Shown: positions 52,175-61,864, numbered from the stretch's first letter. The stretch: DNA of 64,000 nt from Gemmatimonadota bacterium (GCA_016704465.1 JADJAD010000007.1:62001-126000), one strand, 5' to 3'. The notes: generated from the sequence alone by a model not told the origin. Numbers and translations are program-made.

Positions 52175-54021
52175 TCGCGCACCACCTTCTTGCGCTGGCG
52201 CGACCGGGCCGAGAGCTGGATGAAGCTGTTCATCGTCGCGTGCATCGCCAGGAATCGCTCGAGCACCGAGGCAAACAGGAAGATCCCGCCGCCGGGGAAA
52301 AACTCCTCGTCGAACTCGACGTCCACGCGCCGGCCGCGGGCGAAGCTGAGTCCCTCCTCGGCGGGGACCCGGGCGTACGACGGTGTGCTGGAGATGGAGG
52401 ACAGCCCCTGAATCTGGCGTTCGCCGGCGGCGGAATCACCGGCGTTGTGCAATCGCAGCAACTCACGCATCGCCTCGCGCCCGTCCTCGATGAGCGACAG
52501 GTGATTGAGCGAGAGCGACGAAATCAGGCGCCAGAGCAGCGGCTTGCCGAGCGGCGGCTGGATCACCGGGGTCGGCTTCACGAGGCAGAGCACGCGTCGC
52601 ACCGGCCCGCCCAGCGCGAGGTCGAAGTCTCCCTTGTCGTCGACGCCGGTGGGGAGGCGGCTCGGCAGGTCGCCGTTGAAGCACGTCAGACGGACCGACG
52701 CCACCTCGGCATTGGGCGGCCGGATGCGACCGGAGAGGTCGGCGAAGGAGAGAAAGAGCTCTGTTCCGCGATCGGTGCGCCACGTGCTGGTGCGACGCAC
52801 CGCGTGCCAAAATACGCCGCTGGCGTCGCTGCGGCCGTGGCGGAATCCGTACAGCGGTTCGATGTCGCGCGGCTCGCCCTCGCCGGGGGTGATGCCCAGC
52901 ACCGACAGCACCGACCAGCTTTCGATCTCCAGGCGTCGGCGCGCGTCGGGGACCACGGGATAATCCGCGGCGAACTGGGTGAGCAGGATCGGCTCACCGA
53001 GCTGCTCGAACAGGTTCACGATCGGCGTGCAGCCGAGCCGGAAGGTGCGGGCGGTGACCCCGAACTCCACGATCTGGCGGCGCTCGGCGCGTTCGAACGG
53101 CGAGACGACGAACAACAGCTCCGCGCGTGGCCCGGCCTCGAGGGCGCGCAGCGCGGCGGCGAGTCCGCGCACGTCGAAGAAGAGGAACTTCTGCGGAAAG
53201 ACAAACAACTCCTGCAGCAGCACGTACCCAGCGAGGATCCGCCGCGGGTACGGGAGCAGACTCTCGTCCTCGCCGAACCCCACCGGGACCAGTGCCTCGG
53301 GCGGGAGGACGACGGGCGCGCGCGAGGGCTGGTCCGGGTCACGCACCACGACGCGCAAGCAGTTGTTGGCCAGTAGCTCATAGACAGCGTCGGCTACGTT
53401 GGCTTCGCCGGCGATGTGCAGGCGCAGGGCGTCGAGCCCTGCGGGCGCCGAGCGGGCGCCCCCATCATGGTCGGCGACCGCCAGCTGCCCGAGCTGCACG
53501 CCGTCGAAGGCACGCAGTTCGATGCGAAAGGCGCCGACCGCCTCGCCCGTGCGACCGCTCGCCCCCGCGCGCTCGGCCGAGGTCCATTCACCCGCCGTGA
53601 TGGTCGCCGGCCACAGCGTCGTGTCGTAGCAGGTGCGAAAGCGGCAGGAGAGCCCTTGCACCGGAGGGGCGATGACGTCGCTCCCGCGTGGCACGTGGTA
53701 GCCGCCGGGCAGTCGCCCCAGCGCCGGGTCCAGCTCCATTTCCACCAGCGACAGCGACGGAATCGGACGGACGTGCTGCGGGTGCAGGATGTCGAGCATC
53801 GCCTCCGACACTTCGGGGAGGTCGTCGTCGATGCGGTGGTGGACGCGCGCGGCGAGAAAGGCGAAGCCTTCCAGCAGGCGCTCGACGTGCGGGTCCTCGC
53901 ACTTGCTCGCTTCGAGCTGCAGGCGCGAGGCGACCTTCGGATACCGGGCGGCGAACTCGGCCCCCATCCGGCGCAGGTAGGTCAGCTCCCGCTCGTAGTA
54001 GATCAGCAGATCGTCCTTCAC
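52138..54021 (-). CDS. tssF: Type VI secretion baseplate protein TssF
   Basis: 627 residues. The opening YYERELTYLRRMGAEFAARYPKVASRL and the following CEDPHVERLLEGFAFLAARVHHRIDDDLPEV are diagnostic, and the C-terminal CLVKPTPVIQPPLGKPLLWRLISSLSLNHLSL is also conserved. GTG at 54021 with GGAGGGAG upstream is better supported than the in-frame start at 54138. It overlaps the tssG start and follows tssE closely. Confidence 0.95.
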   Translation of the reverse strand: MKDDLLIYYERELTYLRRMGAEFAARYPKVASRLQLEASKCEDPHVERLLEGFAFLAARVHHRIDDDLPEVSEAMLDILHPQHVRPIPSLSLVEMELDPALGRLPGGYHVPRGSDVIAPPVQGLSCRFRTCYDTTLWPATITAGEWTSAERAGASGRTGEAVGAFRIELRAFDGVQLGQLAVADHDGGARSAPAGLDALRLHIAGEANVADAVYELLANNCLRVVVRDPDQPSRAPVVLPPEALVPVGFGEDESLLPYPRRILAGYVLLQELFVFPQKFLFFDVRGLAAALRALEAGPRAELLFVVSPFERAERRQIVEFGVTARTFRLGCTPIVNLFEQLGEPILLTQFAADYPVVPDARRRLEIESWSVLSVLGITPGEGEPRDIEPLYGFRHGRSDASGVFWHAVRRTSTWRTDRGTELFLSFADLSGRIRPPNAEVASVRLTCFNGDLPSRLPTGVDDKGDFDLALGGPVRRVLCLVKPTPVIQPPLGKPLLWRLISSLSLNHLSLIEDGREAMRELLRLHNAGDSAAGERQIQGLSSISSTPSYARVPAEEGLSFARGRRVDVEFDEEFFPGGGIFLFASVLERFLAMHATMNSFIQLSARSRQRKKVVREWAPRAGRRTLL

Positions 54022-54049
54022 CGGCTCCCTCCAGGCGCTGGCCGTCGGG

Positions 54050-54559
54050 TCACGCGCCCGCCGCCGGCAGCCCGGCCTCGTGCACGTCATACTCACCGCT
54101 CGCCACTTCGAGCAGGGTGTCGAAGACCACGTGCTCACGCTCGCGATCCATCACGAGCGTCGCCTCGATCACGAAGCGCATCTGTGGACTCCGGACCTGG
54201 TCCGCGTCGACCAGGCGGATCTTCGGATCCAGCATGCGCGGCTCGAATCGGGTGATCGCCTCGCGCAACCCCGCCAGGATGCGCTCCCGTCCCACCTTCG
54301 TGCCCACGGGAATTCCCGTGGTATCGATGAGTCCGTAGTCGTAGACCGATTGCCGAAGTTCGGGGAGTCCCTGCGGCGCGGGATGCATGGTGCGCCGCGA
54401 ATTGAGCAACGTTTCCACGTCTCGTTCCACCGATCGTCGGAACGCGCGCTCCGATTCGGCGCGCGTGACCTGCGGATCGACGCTGACCCTCGGCGCCTCA
54501 TCGGTGAGGCGGTCGAAGATGGACGGGACGACGATGTGCTCGATTTCTGTACGTGCCAC
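54050..54559 (-). CDS. tssE: Type VI secretion baseplate protein TssE (gp25-like)
   Basis: 169 residues from the GTG at 54559. gp25/lysozyme-like baseplate fold: VPSIFDRLTDEAPRVS, ERDVETLLNSRRTMHPAPQGLPELRQSVYDYGLID and AITRFEPRMLDPKIRLV, which is the family core. It nucleates sheath assembly. The open frame reaches 54652 inside the tssA end, but the residues before the GTG do not match the family. The C-terminus ends GLPAAGA; 28 bases later tssF starts. Confidence 0.92.
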   Translation of the reverse strand: MARTEIEHIVVPSIFDRLTDEAPRVSVDPQVTRAESERAFRRSVERDVETLLNSRRTMHPAPQGLPELRQSVYDYGLIDTTGIPVGTKVGRERILAGLREAITRFEPRMLDPKIRLVDADQVRSPQMRFVIEATLVMDREREHVVFDTLLEVASGEYDVHEAGLPAAGA

Positions 54560-54606
54560 AGGGCCTGTCGATGGAAGGAAGCCTAACGGGACGCCTAACG
54601 CCGTGC

Positions 54607-56457
54607 CTAGCTCGACTGGAGCTGCATGGCCTGCAGCGTATCGAGCTTGCACACGCGCAGGTACAGCTGATAGCGGTCACTCCCTCCCCCCTCGTCCGAC
54701 CGATCCATGATCCGGCACAGGAGCGCCAGCGGCTGTGCGACCAGCGGCCCCGATTCCCACTCCTCGAGGTTCCGTTCGTCGATCGTGGCCACCAGCCGCT
54801 CCAGGATCGGGCGCGCCACGGCGTCCATCCCGCTCTCCACCATGATGTACGCCAGTTGCGTCTGGCGGAGGAATCGGCCGCGCGGTGACTGCTCGCGACC
54901 GGCTTCGGCGAGCAGCAGCTCGATCCCGTTGCGCACGCGACCCTGTGCCATCTCGCTCTTGGCCATCTCGAACGGATCGCGTCCCACGCGGCGACGCGGG
55001 CCCGCCGCAAGTCCGCCGTGCTTGCTGGTGCTGTCTTCCTGCACCAGGGCGTCGTGCATCACGCCATCGTCGCGCGTCGCCTGGTCCTCGCCACTCGCGG
55101 GAACGGAGGCGGGCGCTGGGTCGCTTGCCGCGCCGACCAGCTGCTCCTCTGCCAGCCAGGCCTGCGTCTCCGGATTGGCGGTCGGCGAGTCGTCCATCAG
55201 GGTCATCTCCGGCAGCTGGGGAATCGCGGCAAGCAGCACGCGCAACTGGTCGCGGATGGCCGCGGCCACGGCGCCGTAGCCGAGCTGCGCACAGGCCGTC
55301 AGCGCATAGCGCTGCAGGTCGATCCATCCGCGCCCCTGGGGGGTGCCCATGACCGCTTCGCACTGCTCGAGCAGGTCGGACCACTTGCCATCGAGCAGGA
55401 GCCCCTTGAGGCGGGATCGCACCGCCGTCGGTGTCGCTTCGAGCAGTTTGGGTTCGAGGTCGCCCGTGGCGGCCGAGGCGCGCAGTTCTCCCCAGCGCAG
55501 GCCGCGCAGCATCAGGTACGGGCCGGGGTTGGTCGGGTCGAGCTTGCGCAGGAACCGTGCGGCGATGGAGACCCGATTGGTCGCATCGGCCGCGCTGACC
55601 GGCTCCACGCTGAGCACGGTCCCGTCGTCCACCGGCGCCCCCGTCTCGTCCACGACCTCCTCGACGATGGGGTCGGGATCGTCGATCAGCTTCTGCGTCA
55701 GGATGGACTGCCCGAGGCGCTTGAAGTCGTCCAGCGCCGACCGGACCTTCATCAACGACGGCGCATCGCGTCCGAAGCGCTTGTCGGCCTCCTTCTCGAG
55801 GGCGGCAAGGGCGGCAGTGGCCACGGCGAGATCGGCGAGCAGCGCCTTGTAGAACGACTTGTTCGCGCCGCCGATCACCTTGTCCACGTCCTCGGGCGTC
55901 GGCTTGTTCTCCTTCAGCGCGATTTCGCGCGCCTGTTGCTTGTCCTTGTTTCCCTCGGCCTCCGCCTCGGTCGGGACCGTGCGCGAGACCTGATAGGTCA
56001 GGAATGACGGCCCGTTGGGCGCGACCGGGAGGAGCTTGATCGGGATGTCCAGCGTGGATCCCACCCACTCCAGCGGACCAGCGCGCAATTCGGGATCTTC
56101 CTCGTCCCACTCGGGAAAGCACCCCTCCCAGAACTTGTCCAGGATCCCGTGCAGCGCCGTGAGTCCGCTCGCCAGTCCTGGCAGCCCGTGTTGATTGAGC
56201 AGCCCCTCGGTGAGCCACCCGGTCAACTGGAGGTCCTTCGACTCCTTCTCCACCAGCTCGCGACCGACCCTGAGGACCACCGGCCAATCCGCAAGCTTGC
56301 GCGGACCGTCATGCTCCCCGCGCGGGAGGTCGGGATCTTCGCGGCGCGCCTCCTTCACCGCCTCGTAGCGCGGGTCATACCGCAACTCGGTCCCGGCGGG
56401 ATTATCCCCGGGGACCGGGGTGAGGAGCGCTTCGATCAGGGCCGTATCGACGGGCAT
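54607..56457 (-). CDS. tssA: Type VI secretion protein TssA
   Basis: 616 residues. The ImpA N-terminal domain is clear: LLTPVPGDNPAGTELRYDPRYEAVKEARREDP, DWPVVLRVGRELVEKESKDLQLTGWLTEGLL and LPGLASGLTALHGILDKFWEGCFPEWDE. A long Ala/Asp-rich linker and helical repeats follow, ending in a C-terminal helical domain (RGRFLRQTQLAYIMVESG, ESGPLVAQPLALLCRIMDRSDE). TssA primes and caps tail growth. The start ATG at 56457 fits the domain start. It lies between tagJ and tssE, same strand. Confidence 0.94.
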   Translation of the reverse strand: MPVDTALIEALLTPVPGDNPAGTELRYDPRYEAVKEARREDPDLPRGEHDGPRKLADWPVVLRVGRELVEKESKDLQLTGWLTEGLLNQHGLPGLASGLTALHGILDKFWEGCFPEWDEEDPELRAGPLEWVGSTLDIPIKLLPVAPNGPSFLTYQVSRTVPTEAEAEGNKDKQQAREIALKENKPTPEDVDKVIGGANKSFYKALLADLAVATAALAALEKEADKRFGRDAPSLMKVRSALDDFKRLGQSILTQKLIDDPDPIVEEVVDETGAPVDDGTVLSVEPVSAADATNRVSIAARFLRKLDPTNPGPYLMLRGLRWGELRASAATGDLEPKLLEATPTAVRSRLKGLLLDGKWSDLLEQCEAVMGTPQGRGWIDLQRYALTACAQLGYGAVAAAIRDQLRVLLAAIPQLPEMTLMDDSPTANPETQAWLAEEQLVGAASDPAPASVPASGEDQATRDDGVMHDALVQEDSTSKHGGLAAGPRRRVGRDPFEMAKSEMAQGRVRNGIELLLAEAGREQSPRGRFLRQTQLAYIMVESGMDAVARPILERLVATIDERNLEEWESGPLVAQPLALLCRIMDRSDEGGGSDRYQLYLRVCKLDTLQAMQLQSS

Positions 56458-56553
56458 CCGGACACGTGGCGAGGAGGGACCAGCAGGGTAACAACGGCGG
56501 CGCGCAGGCCGCGCGCCGCCGCGGTTGGGCGACCGGGGGACCGACCCGGCACG

Positions 56554-57279
56554 CTACGCGGACTCGGCCGCTTCCGCAGTCGGGGTGATCACGAGGTCGC
56601 GCAGTTCCAGCAGCGGCACCATCTCGCCATCTATCGAAAGCATTTTCTGGCCGACCGGCGTGAAGGCGCCATCCGGGAGCTCGGTCCAGTCCGTGGCGCG
56701 CCCGAGCCGCAGATCGGCGTCCTCGACCTGCCACGCCAGGGGCGACAGCGCGGGGAGCAGGACCTCACCCAGTTCCATGTCCTTCATGCGCGCATTGGTG
56801 CTCACGCGCGCCGGGGCCCAGCGCAGGTCGCGCAGGTAGCGCGGCGGCTCAAGGTGGATCGCATCGATGTACGCAAACGGAATCCACATGTAGCGCCCCC
56901 CCGCCATGACCTCGAGGCGCGCGCCCAGCCGTGGGTCCGCGTCCTCAATCGCGGCAAATGGACGCCCGTTGATCGTTCCCGACACCGGCGACGGTGCCGG
57001 CGTCTGCGGAAAGTCTCCCGTGACAAACATGTGCTCCCGGATGCGCTCGCCCTGCAGCGAGGCGCGATAGGGGAGCACGGCCATCTCGTTGTCCGGCCCA
57101 CCGCGGGCGAGCACGTCGAGCTGCTTCTCGGCGCGGTCGTACTGCCCCGCGAAGGTCAGCAGCTCGAAGAGAAAGACCCGTCGCTGGGTGTCGGTCGGAT
57201 TGCTCCGCAGTTCGACACCCAGCGCCTCGATCGCCGATTCCAGCCGTCCAGCGTCGAAATGTTCCCGTGCGGTTGGCAT
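56554..57279 (-). CDS. tagJ: T6SS accessory protein TagJ/ImpE
   Basis: 241 residues with a TPR-like N-terminus (AREHFDAGRLESAIEALGVEL, TQRRVFLFELLTFAGQYDRAEKQLD) and the ImpE C-terminal part (ARLEVMAGGRYMWIPFAYIDAIHLEPPRYLRDLRW). In other systems TagJ binds the sheath protein TssB and ClpV. GGGAG precedes the ATG at 57279. Located between hcp and tssA. Confidence 0.92.
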   Translation of the reverse strand: MPTAREHFDAGRLESAIEALGVELRSNPTDTQRRVFLFELLTFAGQYDRAEKQLDVLARGGPDNEMAVLPYRASLQGERIREHMFVTGDFPQTPAPSPVSGTINGRPFAAIEDADPRLGARLEVMAGGRYMWIPFAYIDAIHLEPPRYLRDLRWAPARVSTNARMKDMELGEVLLPALSPLAWQVEDADLRLGRATDWTELPDGAFTPVGQKMLSIDGEMVPLLELRDLVITPTAEAAESA

Positions 57280-57294
57280 CGACCCCGGTCTCCC

Positions 57295-57789
57295 TTACGC
57301 GTTCGTGACCTTGCGGATGTCCCACAGGATCGGCGTGCCCGAGACGAGCTTGCCGTCGACACCCTGCTGCTTGTACTCGAACGACACCTTGCCGAAGGCG
57401 AACGAGACCGACTCGGTCGGCGTATCGTCGCCGCCCGACGAACCGGACCACTGGACCGACTCGACCATCACTTCCTCGAACTTGTAGATGATGAACGTGT
57501 CCTGGCCGCCGGTCCCGGTCTGCTTGCGCAGCGAAACCGTCATGTCGGTGATGTGGTCGCCGAGTGTGCATGCCGCGAACAGCTTGGGCGAGGCCACGTC
57601 GGTCTTCTTCATGATGTTGAACGACGAGATCGACACGCGCGAGGCCGTCATGCCCTCGGTGCCCGGGCCGACCGTCACCGGGGCACTCGCGCCCCATGAA
57701 AAGGAGAAGATCTCGATCTTCTTCTCGAAGCCCTTGGCGGTGGCTTCACCGGGAATGCCCTTGAGGTCTACGTATGCGTCGAATGCCAT
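57295..57789 (-). CDS. hcp: Type VI secretion tube protein Hcp (TssD)
   Basis: 164 residues forming the inner tube as hexamer rings. Strands typical of Hcp1 family: MAFDAYVDLKGIPGEATAKG, EIFSFSWGASAPVT, TASRVSISSFNIMKKTDVASPKLF and the C-terminal VSFAFGKVSFEYKQQG. ATG at 57789, preceded by GAGAGG-type ribosome site. Between it and tssC lie two GC hairpins that may tune its dose, since Hcp is needed in large amounts. Confidence 0.96.
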   Translation of the reverse strand: MAFDAYVDLKGIPGEATAKGFEKKIEIFSFSWGASAPVTVGPGTEGMTASRVSISSFNIMKKTDVASPKLFAACTLGDHITDMTVSLRKQTGTGGQDTFIIYKFEEVMVESVQWSGSSGGDDTPTESVSFAFGKVSFEYKQQGVDGKLVSGTPILWDIRKVTNA

Positions 57790-57834
57790 GGGATCAGCGT
57801 CCTCTCACGAAAGGTTCTAGGCTCCATTCCACGC

Positions 57835-57860
57835 TGCCGAGGGGCGGACTCCCCTCGGCA
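57835..57860 (-). terminator. Hairpin between tssC and hcp (proximal to hcp)
   Basis: Stem TGCCGAGGGG/CCCCTCGGCA, 10 bp, loop CGGACT. It lies 46 bases before the hcp start. As an intercistronic structure it may cause partial termination or shield the 5' end of processed hcp mRNA. Confidence 0.5.
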
Positions 57861-57880
57861 GGGGACGGCCATCTGGCGTC

Positions 57881-57904
57881 GCGTCCGGCCTGGGTGCCGG
57901 ACGC
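57881..57904 (-). terminator. Second hairpin between tssC and hcp
   Basis: Stem GCGTCCGGC/GCCGGACGC, 9 bp, loop CTGGGT, starting 7 bases after the tssC stop. Confidence 0.5.
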
Positions 57905-57910
57905 GGCCCG

Positions 57911-59389
57911 TTACGCGGCCGGCGGCGGAAGCTCCGCCACGAGTCGCATCGCGACTCCCAGCTCGTCGAGCTGGAAGTGCGGGCGCAGGAATGCCACGGC
58001 CCGATAGGCCCCCGGCTTCCCTGGCACTTCGACCACGTCGATCCGCGCCTCGGCCAACGGGCGTGCCGCCTTGATCGATGCGGCGGCATCCGATCCAACC
58101 ACGTACTGCTGGATCCAGCGATTGAGGAATGCATCCACCTCACCGCGCGACGTGTAGCCGCCGATCTTGTCGCGCATCATCACCTTCAGGTAGTGCGCGA
58201 AGCGTGACGTGGCGAAGATGTACGGCAGCTGCGCCGAGAGGCGCGCGCTCGCGGTGGCCTGCGGCGAGTCATAGACCTTGGGCTTCTGGCACGACTGCAC
58301 GCTGAAGAAGGCCGCGTTGGCCGTCCCCTTCTGGTGCACGAGCGCGGCGAATCCGAGGTCGGCGAGTTCCTTTTCACGGCGGTCGGTGATCTGCACCTCC
58401 GTGGGGCACTTCATGACGAGTTCGCCCGCCTCGGTGCGGAAGTTGTGCACCGGCAGTCCTTCCACGAGGCCGCCGCTCTCGACGCCGCGGATCGTGGCGC
58501 ACCAGCCGTAGGTCGCGAAGGCCTTGTTGATATTGGCCGCGATCGTCCACGCCGAGCTGCCCCACAGGTAGCTGTCGTGGTTGGTGCCGTCGACCCGCTC
58601 CTCGTAGTTGAACGCCTCGATCGGCACGGTCGCCGCGCCGTACGGCTCGCGCATGAGGACGCGCGGGGCCGTGAGTGCCACGTAGCGTGAGTCCTCGCTC
58701 GCCCGGAAGCCCTTCCATCGCGCGTACTCGGTCGTGTCGAAGATCTTGGCCAGGTCGCGCGGCTGGTCCAGGTCGGTGTACTTCTCGAGGCTGAACAGGT
58801 CGGCCGCGGCCGACGACACGAACGGCGCATGCGCCGCGGCCGCCACGTTCGAGATCTTCTCGAGCAGCTCCATGTCCTGGCCGCTCTTGTCGAAGTAGTA
58901 GTCGCCGACCATGGCGCCGAACGGCGTACCGCCGAACACGCCGTACTCCTCCTCGTACACCTTCTTGAAGAGCGCGCTCTGGTCGAACTCCGCCGCCCGC
59001 TGCAGGTCGCGCAGCAGGTCCTTCTTGGAGACGTTGAGGACCTTGACCTTGAGCATGGTCCCGGTCTCACTCTGGTTCATCAGGTACTTGAGCCCGCGCC
59101 ACGAGGCCTCCAGGCGCTGGAACTCGGGGTGGTGCAGGATCTCGTTCAGCTGCAACGAGAGCAGGTGGTCGATCTGCGCGATACGTGCGCTGATCATCGC
59201 CTCGGTGTCGCGGGCGACGGTGATCGAGCCCTGCAGGACCTCCTCGACAAACTTCTTGACCAGGTCCTTCCCGCGCTCGCGCGACTCGGCGTCCTTGCCG
59301 ACCTTTCCCTGGTCGACGATCTGGTCGAGCAGGGAGAGTTCGGTGGTCGTCTCCGCCGCTGCCTTTGCGCTCGCCTTGGCCTCAGCCAT
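57911..59389 (-). CDS. tssC: Type VI secretion sheath large subunit TssC
   Basis: 492 residues. Core motifs: LQLNEILHHPEFQRLEASWRGLKYLMNQSETG, FGAMVGDYYFD, RVLMREPYG, WGSSAWTIAANINKAFATYGWCATIRGVE and a C-terminal PHFQLDELGVAMRLVAELP. With TssB it forms the contractile sheath; normal length. The ATG at 59389 overlaps the tssB stop by 8 bases (ATGGCTGA), classic coupling. Confidence 0.97.
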   Translation of the reverse strand: MAEAKASAKAAAETTTELSLLDQIVDQGKVGKDAESRERGKDLVKKFVEEVLQGSITVARDTEAMISARIAQIDHLLSLQLNEILHHPEFQRLEASWRGLKYLMNQSETGTMLKVKVLNVSKKDLLRDLQRAAEFDQSALFKKVYEEEYGVFGGTPFGAMVGDYYFDKSGQDMELLEKISNVAAAAHAPFVSSAAADLFSLEKYTDLDQPRDLAKIFDTTEYARWKGFRASEDSRYVALTAPRVLMREPYGAATVPIEAFNYEERVDGTNHDSYLWGSSAWTIAANINKAFATYGWCATIRGVESGGLVEGLPVHNFRTEAGELVMKCPTEVQITDRREKELADLGFAALVHQKGTANAAFFSVQSCQKPKVYDSPQATASARLSAQLPYIFATSRFAHYLKVMMRDKIGGYTSRGEVDAFLNRWIQQYVVGSDAAASIKAARPLAEARIDVVEVPGKPGAYRAVAFLRPHFQLDELGVAMRLVAELPPPAA

Positions 59390-59903
59390 TGCCGTCACCC
59401 TCCTTGATCCCGAGTTCTGCACGGAGCTTGCCGAGCTTCTCGGCGTCGCCGAGGGTGGCCTGCAGGACTTCGTCGAGCTGCTCGTTGGTCTGCAGCGAGC
59501 CGCGCAGGTCGGAGAGCTGGGTGCGCAGGTCGAGCAGGGCCTTGAGCGGCTTCACCTGGCGCGCGACCGCGTCGGGCGAGAAGTCGTCCATGCTGCGGAA
59601 ATTGAGGTCGACGCCCAGCTTCGGCGCCTCGGCGTCTTCCGAGAGCTTGTTCTCGACCGTGAAGTTCAGGTGCGGCTTCATCGAGGCGAGCACGTCGTCG
59701 AAGTTCTCCGGCGTGACCTCGACGAACTTGCGCTCCTTGAGGCGCGGCAGCGGCTCGGTGGGCTGCCCGGTGAAGTCGCCCATCACGCCCATCAGGAACG
59801 GCAGTTCCTTCTTCTCGATCGCGCCACCGGTATCGACCTCGTAGGAGATCGCCACCCGGGGTGGACGGATGCGTTCCAACTTCTTTTGGGTACTGTCGGC
59901 CAT
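59382..59903 (-). CDS. tssB: Type VI secretion sheath small subunit TssB
   Basis: 173 residues. MADSTQKKLERIRPPRVAISYEV, LPFLMGVMGDFTG, VEVTPENFDDVLASMKPHL and FRSMDDFSPDAVARQV are conserved. It interlocks with TssC and offers the ClpV contact. GGAGG lies 5 bases before the ATG at 59903. First gene of the minus arm. Confidence 0.96.
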   Translation of the reverse strand: MADSTQKKLERIRPPRVAISYEVDTGGAIEKKELPFLMGVMGDFTGQPTEPLPRLKERKFVEVTPENFDDVLASMKPHLNFTVENKLSEDAEAPKLGVDLNFRSMDDFSPDAVARQVKPLKALLDLRTQLSDLRGSLQTNEQLDEVLQATLGDAEKLGKLRAELGIKEGDGNG

Positions 59904-60017
59904 TCGTGCCTCCTACGGCGTGATCGCGTGCATGTGACGGGCTGGAGCCGCGGAATCGCTGCTTGAGGCAGCGACGCGGCGACGGGGAGGGAAGGTGCAG
60001 GAGAGACCGGCTAGCTT

Positions 60018-60041
60018 GCACCGCACACCTGCGGATGTCAA
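60018..60041 (-). promoter_or_regulatory. Candidate promoter of the tssB operon
   Basis: On the minus strand TTGACA (60036-60041) stands in the gap before tssB, with AAGCTA about 18 bases on as a weak -10. The 218-base gap after the methyltransferase stop is the largest before the arm, so a promoter here is expected; the elements are only suggestive. Confidence 0.35.
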
Positions 60042-60121
60042 TAACCGGTACTCTGGCACGTCGATTGTTAGGCGGTGGTACCGCCGACCAGGAGGGTTCA
60101 TGACGACAGAGCGACCGGTCA

Positions 60122-61735
60122 TCACGCCTGCGTGACGGCACGCGGGGGAAGGCGGCAGGCCGGCAGTTCGATCGCGGCGGCGGCGGCCAGCACCTCGACC
60201 AGGCGGGCGACATCCTCCGCCCCGACCAAGGCATCGACGAGCCCGGCGCTGCGCAGGCCCGAGAGAATCGCCTCGACGTCGCGCGTCCCATCGCACAGCT
60301 CAAGCAGCGTCGGCGCGAGCGGCGGCGCCTTGACCACCGCGTGTGAAGGCCACGCCGCCTCGACCGTCGCCCCCACCGTCGCCCACCCGCCATCGGATTG
60401 GCTCTCGAGATGGACCGCCGCCCGGACGCCAGACACAACGCGCGGCATCTGCCCCACCATTCGGCTCGCCGCCGTGTCACCTCCGCCGGATAGAAACCGA
60501 CCCCATCGAAAGGTCCAATCCGCCACCTCCGGACTGACACTGGCACCGAACGTACGACGCTCGGTCACCGGCGCGCGCCCGTACGCCTCGCGCCTCAGCT
60601 CAATGACGACGAGGGAAAAGCGCTCAATCTGCAGCGAGTCAAAATGCCGCATCCAGCGCTCGCAATCCACGAAGTCCTTGCCCCCCTTGGTGACACTCTG
60701 GTAGGCGTCGAAAGGACCGTATTCCGACGACTCCAATTGCACGAGGTCGAACTCGGACTCCGACTCGCCCAGCCATTCGCGGACCCGCTGGGCGATGGTC
60801 GCACCGCGTCGATCGCTCAGGGCGGCCCGGACAATGAGTCGTCCGCCACGGCGCACATGCGCCGGCGCTCCCTGGACGATCCGTCGCGTCACGTGCTCAC
60901 CGTCGGCCCCGGCATCGCGAAAGTCGTAGACGTGCGCGAGCGCGGGCACGTAGGGCGGGTGCGCCACGACGAGATCGAACGTCTCGTCGCCGATGGACTC
61001 CCAGACGTCGCTCTGCACGACGCGCACCCGGTCGTCGAGCGCATTCAGCAAGACGTTGAAGCGCGCGAAGTGCACACACCGGCCCACCAGGTCCGAGGCG
61101 ACCGCACCAGCCGCCCCACGCGCAGCCGCGCGCAGCGCCGCCACGCCGGTTCCGGCGCACAGTTCCAGCACGTGCGCCCCGGGCGCATCGGGGATCACCG
61201 ACAGGAAGAAGCCGGTCAGGTCGCCCGAGGCGCCATACACATAGTCCTGTATCGTCCCGTCGACCTGGTCGCTGCGCGGGAGCAGGTCCGAGGCGAACCA
61301 GAGCCCCTGCAGCGGAACCAGCGCCACGGCCGCCGCCAATGACCGGTCGTCGCCTGGAAGCGACCGAACCAGCCCAAGGGCACGCAACGCCTCGAACGCG
61401 TCATCGCCCACCAGCGACTGCACCAGCGTTGATTCCATCGACTCCCCGTCAATGAACAGGCGAATGAGGGCCGCCTGGACATCCGTCACCTCACCCGCGA
61501 GCGTCTTGCGTCCTTCCACCAGTCGCGGGGCACCGATCAGGGAACTCCTACCGAGCCGCCGCGCCACACTCGGCTCGTCGTACGACGCCCGGACCAGCAG
61601 GGCCCGCACCACGTCGAATGCGGCACGAGGCTCGAGCAGGATCGGAACGTCCTGCGTGCCGGCCGCGCTCACGATCGGCGCTTCACGGTATTCAACGAGT
61701 GGTCTGGTGACCGGTCCTGCCGGAGAATCGCTCAC
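60122..61735 (-). CDS. Class I SAM-dependent methyltransferase
   Basis: About 537 residues from the GTG at 61735. Residues 1-165 form an unassigned helical domain. The Rossmann core begins with VLELCAGTGVAALRAAARG, followed by ASDLVGRCVHFARFN, RVRVVQSDVW and LVVAHPPYVP, an NPPY-like motif that points to N-methylation of bases or glutamine. Later strands (GGRLIVRAAL) and a C-terminal 150-residue domain follow. Targets unknown. The frame is open to 61795; no start has a strong ribosome site. It lies upstream of tssB on the same strand but is spaced by 218 bases, so it need not belong to the system. Confidence 0.82.
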   Translation of the reverse strand: MSDSPAGPVTRPLVEYREAPIVSAAGTQDVPILLEPRAAFDVVRALLVRASYDEPSVARRLGRSSLIGAPRLVEGRKTLAGEVTDVQAALIRLFIDGESMESTLVQSLVGDDAFEALRALGLVRSLPGDDRSLAAAVALVPLQGLWFASDLLPRSDQVDGTIQDYVYGASGDLTGFFLSVIPDAPGAHVLELCAGTGVAALRAAARGAAGAVASDLVGRCVHFARFNVLLNALDDRVRVVQSDVWESIGDETFDLVVAHPPYVPALAHVYDFRDAGADGEHVTRRIVQGAPAHVRRGGRLIVRAALSDRRGATIAQRVREWLGESESEFDLVQLESSEYGPFDAYQSVTKGGKDFVDCERWMRHFDSLQIERFSLVVIELRREAYGRAPVTERRTFGASVSPEVADWTFRWGRFLSGGGDTAASRMVGQMPRVVSGVRAAVHLESQSDGGWATVGATVEAAWPSHAVVKAPPLAPTLLELCDGTRDVEAILSGLRSAGLVDALVGAEDVARLVEVLAAAAAIELPACRLPPRAVTQA

Positions 61736-61864
61736 GTCGCGCAGTCTCGGGAAACGGGGGGAGCCAACAGTACCACCAATCCAGGGTGCGCGCACGCTAG
61801 CGACGGCGCGCGTCGCACAGGACCGACGCGACAGGACCGACCCGACTGGTCGCGGACCGCGTCG

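Noticed and set aside
60100..60135. 11-codon plus-strand ORF with a GGAGG site
   Set aside because: Too short and on the end of the methyltransferase gene; chance match.
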